The notes under the pieces were generated by a model that saw only the letters and a list, made by a program, of their open reading frames with translations, made no database searches and was not told the origin of the DNA. From assembly GCA_965140365.1 (NCBI GenBank), contig OZ223196.1: DNA of 64,000 bases. One strand, written 5' to 3'. This DNA comes from Hydrogenovibrio sp965140365 (GTDB lineage: Bacteria > Pseudomonadota > Gammaproteobacteria > Thiomicrospirales > Thiomicrospiraceae). Made by a program: the position numbers and the translations under genes. Shown here piece after piece: positions 60,181 to 64,000 of the stretch (position 1 is the first letter of the stretch; each line of letters starts with the position of its first letter).

Positions 60181-62205
60181 ATGGAAAAGTTCTTGCAAAA
60201 ACTCACCATTAAACAAAAAATGCGGTTTGGTTTCGGAGTGATTTGGGCTGTACTGGCCATTATCACCATTCAAGCGGCCGTGAATTTGTTTATTGTGCGT
60301 CAGAACGTGGAAGAAGTGGTGGAAGTGCGTCAGCCGATTGCGCTGCAAGCCAATGCCATGACCAATGTGTTGGAAAAAAGCATGAATGCGTTGAGCATGT
60401 ATATGCTGACGGGGGATTCGGAAAACCTTCAGTCTTATGCGCGTGGCATTGAATCTTCGGAAAAAATGTTGATTCAATTAACCGAAAAGATGAGTGGTGA
60501 GACCTCCGCGGAAGACATGGCGGTACTGAAACGTATTTCAACGGATTTAAAAAAGTTACCGGAATTTATTGAGCAAGTTCAGGTGCTTCAATCCGACCGC
60601 AGCCAAAAGTTCCCGGCGTTCGCCTTTGTGAACCGTGAAATGATGCCTTATGCGGTCACGATTCAGCAGCAAATCAATTTGATGTTAAATTCGGAGTTGT
60701 CGGATTTGTTCGCGGAGCGTCGACCTTTGCTGAAAGCGTTATTGGGGATGCAAAAAGATTGGTTGAATGTATTGAGCAGCCTACGCGGTTATGTGGCTTT
60801 CCGCAATGAAGGCATGGCCGCGGATACCGAAAATTATTTGAACTCGTTCGAACGTGCCTTGGAATTTATGGCGACGCAGCGAGATTATGAACTGACGCTT
60901 GAAGAAGAGGACGGGGTTGAAAAGGCAAAAGCGGCCTACGAAGCGTATCGTGAAAACTTCATGCGTTTGAAACAAATTCATCAGGGGCCGAAATGGCGTA
61001 TGGATACTTGGGTGATGAAAAATCAGATCCAGCCGGTTTTCCTAGCCTTGGAGCATGATTTGGAAACCATTTCCACCAGTTCTGTCGGTCATATGCAGGA
61101 AACCAGCCAAGATGTATTGGACAGCACCCTGCGCAACCTTATCCTGTTGTTGAGTTTGTCGGTTATCGGTCAGTTGGTGGGGATGCTAATCTCACGTAAA
61201 GTCACCAATTCTGTGGTGCGCCCAGTGATTCGTTCCGCCAATGCGATGAAAGACATTGCCTACGGCGAAGGGGATTTGACACGGCGTCTGCATGTGGACG
61301 GTAAAGATGAGCTGGCGGACCTCGGCCGTCACTTTAATGAGTTTATCGGCCGAATTCAGGATACTTTGCGAGAGGTGACGGAAACGGTTCGAGAGTTGGA
61401 AATTTCGTCTCGTGGTTTACTGGAAGTATCGCATGAAGCCAAAGAAGGTGCAGAACAGCAGTTGGCGGCGTCACATCAATTAACGCATTCGATGGTGAGT
61501 ATGTCTGAGAAAGCGAAAAGTGTGGAGGACCATTCTCATAATACGTCCCGTGCGACCGATCAGGCGGCGGCTCGAGTCAAAGAAGGCGGTGAAGTCGTTA
61601 AAGGGGCTGCGGAAGACATTCGCAATGTATCCGAAGGCATGGAAAAAATCACTCAGGCGGTCATGCAGTTGAGTGACGATAGCCAAACCATCAGTACGGT
61701 CATTAATGTGATTCGTGAAATTGCCGAACAGACTAATTTGTTGGCGTTGAACGCGGCTATTGAAGCCGCGCGTGCCGGTGAGCACGGTCGAGGCTTTGCC
61801 GTGGTGGCCGACGAAGTCCGTGGTCTGGCGCAGCGCACCCAGGAATCCACGGTTCAGATTGAACGTGTGATTGAAAAAATTCGTAAGGCCACGCATGAGA
61901 CGGTGAAAGTGGTTGAACTGGGGCGTGACACCACTCATTCGGGGTATGAATCCGTAATGAAGGTGGAGCGTGTCTTGAGTCCAGTGGTGATCTTGATGGA
62001 CGACATCAATAAGATGAGTTCGGAAATGTTGACCTCGGCGCAATCTCAGACTGGGTTGGCCAAAGAAGTCAATGAGCACATCAACCAGATTCACAGCGTG
62101 ACCGAACGGACGGTGGAAGGCACCGTCAATACCGAGTCGTCCAGTAACCGTCTGCAACAATTGGCGGATAAATTGGACCAATTGGTACACCAGTTTAAGA
62201 TTTAA
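60181..62205 (+). CDS. Transmembrane methyl-accepting chemotaxis protein
   Basis: About 674 residues from ATG 60181 (TGGAATGGAT places GGA 6 bases upstream; ATG 60175 and 60139 also occur). TM1 (about 17-38), a four-helix-bundle type periplasmic sensor (about 40-320) and TM2 (about 322-345) are followed by HAMP (about 347-400) and the signalling domain with the hairpin REIAEQTNLLALNAAIEAARAG and EHGRGFAVVADEVRGLAQRT. Two methylation stretches flank it. It transmits a periplasmic signal to CheA/CheW; the ligand is unknown. No other chemotaxis genes are adjacent. The 245-base gap upstream has several short hairpins and no gene. Confidence 0.9.
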   Translation: MEKFLQKLTIKQKMRFGFGVIWAVLAIITIQAAVNLFIVRQNVEEVVEVRQPIALQANAMTNVLEKSMNALSMYMLTGDSENLQSYARGIESSEKMLIQLTEKMSGETSAEDMAVLKRISTDLKKLPEFIEQVQVLQSDRSQKFPAFAFVNREMMPYAVTIQQQINLMLNSELSDLFAERRPLLKALLGMQKDWLNVLSSLRGYVAFRNEGMAADTENYLNSFERALEFMATQRDYELTLEEEDGVEKAKAAYEAYRENFMRLKQIHQGPKWRMDTWVMKNQIQPVFLALEHDLETISTSSVGHMQETSQDVLDSTLRNLILLLSLSVIGQLVGMLISRKVTNSVVRPVIRSANAMKDIAYGEGDLTRRLHVDGKDELADLGRHFNEFIGRIQDTLREVTETVRELEISSRGLLEVSHEAKEGAEQQLAASHQLTHSMVSMSEKAKSVEDHSHNTSRATDQAAARVKEGGEVVKGAAEDIRNVSEGMEKITQAVMQLSDDSQTISTVINVIREIAEQTNLLALNAAIEAARAGEHGRGFAVVADEVRGLAQRTQESTVQIERVIEKIRKATHETVKVVELGRDTTHSGYESVMKVERVLSPVVILMDDINKMSSEMLTSAQSQTGLAKEVNEHINQIHSVTERTVEGTVNTESSSNRLQQLADKLDQLVHQFKI

Positions 62206-62224
62206 TATCTTTGGATGGAACCTT

Positions 62225-62251
62225 AAAAAGCGGCTCTGAGCCGCTTTTTTT
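62225..62251 (+). terminator. Intrinsic terminator of the chemoreceptor gene
   Basis: AAAAAGCGGCT, three-base loop, AGCCGCTTTTTTT about 20 bases after the stop codon. Confidence 0.92.
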
Positions 62252-62275
62252 ATGGGTGTTTGTGATGAAGAATGG

Positions 62276-62285
62276 CCAGGCCTGG
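62276..62285. repeat. CCAGGCCTGG palindrome upstream of lgt
   Basis: An exact copy followed by TGG, just beyond the chemoreceptor terminator. Together with 8520, 35648 and 44839 it shows the recurrent 3' extension TGG of several intergenic copies. Confidence 0.75.
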
Positions 62286-62409
62286 TGGGTTTTGTGGGTT
62301 CAATATTCCCGCGGGGAAAACCTAGTTTTTTTGGCTGGATAACGGTATGATTGAGTCCGTTTTTAACTCCCTTTTAAATTCCCATTCCTAAGAGGCTCCA
62401 AAAGAACCT

Positions 62410-63213
62410 ATGTGGACTTATCCTGAAATTGATCCCGTTGCCCTAAGTCTAGGGCCTTTGCACATTCATTGGTACGGGCTGATGTATCTGTTCGGCTTTG
62501 CCTTTTTCTGGATTTACGGTTCCATTCAAGCGCGAACCTCGCCGAACTGGAACAAGGATCTGGTGAGTGATTTCCTGTTTTACGGTGCCTTGGGCGTGAT
62601 TCTGGGTGGACGTCTCGGTTATATTCTGTTTTATGATCTGGCGCATTATCTGCAAGCTCCCTTAGACATTTTTCAGGTCTGGAAAGGTGGGATGTCGTTT
62701 CACGGCGGTATGCTGGGAGTGATTCTCGCTTCCTGGATATTTGCACGCTATAAAATGAAAGTATCGATCTTTGTGGTATCCGATTTTGTGGTGCCGATGG
62801 TTCCGGTCGGTTTGTTTTTCGGACGTATCGGTAATTTCATCAACGGCGAACTCTGGGGCCGAACCACCGATTCCAGCTTGGGGATGAAAGTCTACGATCC
62901 GGCCGTACAGCAAATGGTCACCAAATACCCGACGCAATTACTGGAAGCTTTTTTAGAAGGGCTGGTATTGTTTGTTATTTTATGGGCTTACACGCGTAAA
63001 CCGCGCCCCTTGGGTGCGGTGTCCGGTTTGTTTGTCGGTTTCTACGGGCTTTTCCGTTTTTATGTTGAGTTTTTCAGAATGCCGGACCCGCAACTCGGAT
63101 ACCTGTTGTGGGGTTGGGTGACGATGGGACAGATTTTATCGTTGCCAATGATTCTATTCGGATTTGGCTTGGCCTTTTGGGCTTATCGTCATGGTACCGT
63201 GGCAAAACCGTAA
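62410..63213 (+). CDS. lgt: Prolipoprotein diacylglyceryl transferase
   Basis: A 267-residue inner-membrane enzyme that attaches diacylglycerol to the lipobox cysteine of prolipoproteins. It shows the HWYGLMYLFGF start, GGRLGYILFYD, GGMSFHGGMLG, and the signature GRIGNFINGELWGR (about 139-152), plus seven hydrophobic segments. ATG 62410 has only a weak AAAGAA site. It is followed by thyA at 37 bases, the classical lgt-thyA pair of proteobacteria. Confidence 0.96.
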   Translation: MWTYPEIDPVALSLGPLHIHWYGLMYLFGFAFFWIYGSIQARTSPNWNKDLVSDFLFYGALGVILGGRLGYILFYDLAHYLQAPLDIFQVWKGGMSFHGGMLGVILASWIFARYKMKVSIFVVSDFVVPMVPVGLFFGRIGNFINGELWGRTTDSSLGMKVYDPAVQQMVTKYPTQLLEAFLEGLVLFVILWAYTRKPRPLGAVSGLFVGFYGLFRFYVEFFRMPDPQLGYLLWGWVTMGQILSLPMILFGFGLAFWAYRHGTVAKP

Positions 63214-63250
63214 TTCCCGCGTGAAAATCAATTAAGTAAATGAGGTAAGC

Positions 63251-64000
63251 ATGAAACAGTATCTGGAATTGTTGAAACACATCACCGAAAACGGTGTGCA
63301 AAAAGGCGATCGGACCGGCACCGGAACGCGCTCTGTGTTCGGCTATCAGATGCGATTTAATTTGCAGGATGGTTTTCCGATGGTGACGACCAAAAAACTG
63401 CACTTGAAGTCCATTATTTATGAATTGTTGTGGTTTCTGAAAGGCGACACCAATAATACTTACCTGAAAGAACATGGTGTGCGTATTTGGGATGAGTGGG
63501 CCACCGAAAACGGCGATTTAGGCCCGATTTACGGCAAGCAATGGGTGGCTTGGGAGAAGCCGAACGGCGAGACCATTAACCAGATTGCAGAGGTTGTCGA
63601 GACGTTGAAAAATAATCCGAACAGCCGCCGCATGTTGGTATCGGCTTGGAATCCGGCGGATTTACCGGATGAATCCATGAGTCCGCAGGAAAATGTCCAG
63701 CAAGGGCGAATGGCCTTGGCCACCTGTCATGCGTTTTTCCAGTTTTACGTCGCGGATGGCAAGTTGTCGTGCCAGTTATATCAGCGCAGTGCGGATACCT
63801 TTTTGGGCGTGCCGTTCAATATTGCCAGTTACGCTTTGTTGACGCATATGATCGCGCAGCAGACCGACTTGGAGGTGGGTGACTTTGTTTGGACTGGCGG
63901 GGATGTGCATTTGTATAACAACACTTTGGAACAGGCGGCCTTGCAAATGTCACGCACGCCTTACGCTTTGCCGAAGCTGGTCATTAAGCGCCGCCCCGAA
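63251..64000 (+). CDS. thyA: Thymidylate synthase, C-terminus cut by the window edge
   Basis: The first 250 residues of ThyA, from ATG 63251 with GAGGTAAGC upstream; the frame is open to the last base. It methylates dUMP to dTMP using methylenetetrahydrofolate. The dUMP Arg in GDRTGTGTRSVFG (about 20-32), RRMLVSAWNPADL, the catalytic Cys in LATCHAFFQFYVA (about 160) and SCQLYQRSADTFLGVPFNIASYA with the key Asp/Asn are visible. About 15 residues near 140-155 (MSPQENVQQGRMA) look like a longer loop than in E. coli. About 30 residues are expected beyond the window. Confidence 0.95.
   Translation, partial: MKQYLELLKHITENGVQKGDRTGTGTRSVFGYQMRFNLQDGFPMVTTKKLHLKSIIYELLWFLKGDTNNTYLKEHGVRIWDEWATENGDLGPIYGKQWVAWEKPNGETINQIAEVVETLKNNPNSRRMLVSAWNPADLPDESMSPQENVQQGRMALATCHAFFQFYVADGKLSCQLYQRSADTFLGVPFNIASYALLTHMIAQQTDLEVGDFVWTGGDVHLYNNTLEQAALQMSRTPYALPKLVIKRRPE

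Noticed and set aside
61480..62190. 236-codon minus-strand frame opposite the chemoreceptor
   Set aside because: It mirrors the repetitive signalling-domain codons; the plus-strand receptor explains the conservation.

Overview
The window looks like a chromosomal segment of a gammaproteobacterium, most likely a Thiomicrospira/Hydrogenovibrio-type sulfur oxidiser. That placement is an inference from gene content: tesA-ybbA-ybbP synteny, long-form PstC and PstA, a dcw cell-wall cluster, PilZ, GGDEF and chemoreceptor proteins, and a DsrE-like exported protein. No rRNA marker is present to prove it. Coding density is high. The backbone is close to 50 percent GC, and one visibly A+T-richer accessory block follows a tRNA gene.

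Layout. 0.1-4.1 kb: ilvE, a small zinc-finger protein, an SbmA/BacA-like transporter and glnA, whose upstream region carries a candidate sigma-54/NtrC control region. 4.6-15.1 kb: a complete phosphate-starvation locus, pstC-pstA-pstB-phoU-phoB-phoR, then a convergent PiT transporter and a separate pstS behind a four-repeat Pho box. 15.2-22.9 kb: ferredoxin, a NaChBac-type sodium channel, a polytopic membrane protein, a DsrE-like protein, a BolA protein, and tesA divergent from an ABC export-type pair. 23.0 kb: tRNA-Pro(GGG). 23.3-33.5 kb: an immigration-control island in the order hsdR - hsdS (frameshifted) - unknown orf - mrr - unknown orf - hipB - hipA - hsdM. 33.6-45.4 kb: a diguanylate cyclase, Bfd-like ferredoxin, phosphoesterase, hrpB, a lipase-like hydrolase, a PAS chemoreceptor, a rhodanese, a PilZ-HDOD protein and a DUF2062 protein. 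45.7-46.1 kb: RNase P RNA. 46.5-59.1 kb: a dcw cluster, mraZ-rsmH-ftsZ-ftsL-ftsI-murE-murF-mraY-murD-ftsW-murG. The rest holds an SDR oxidoreductase, a transmembrane chemoreceptor, lgt and the start of thyA, which runs off the window.

Most unusual features. (1) A 10-bp perfect palindrome, CCAGGCCTGG, occurs 17 times exactly, plus 5 one-mismatch copies. It is concentrated between genes and in coding DNA is usually read as Gln-Ala-Trp. (2) A type I restriction system is interleaved with Mrr and a HipBA toxin-antitoxin pair. hipA directly abuts hsdM, and the hipBA promoter carries three ATAC-N8-GTAT operators exactly 28 bp apart. (3) hsdS is broken by a one-base change in an A run, which could be phase variation, translational slippage or decay. 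(4) ftsZ sits between rsmH and ftsL, and murC, ddl, ftsQ and ftsA do not follow murG. (5) Two copies of a small MITE-like element with matching inverted ends are present; one is flanked by an exact 5-bp duplication. (6) Four GTGG boxes at an exact 10-bp period lie between the mra promoter and mraZ, matching the layout of an autoregulatory MraZ operator.

All calls are from reading the sequence and translated proteins; no database search was run.
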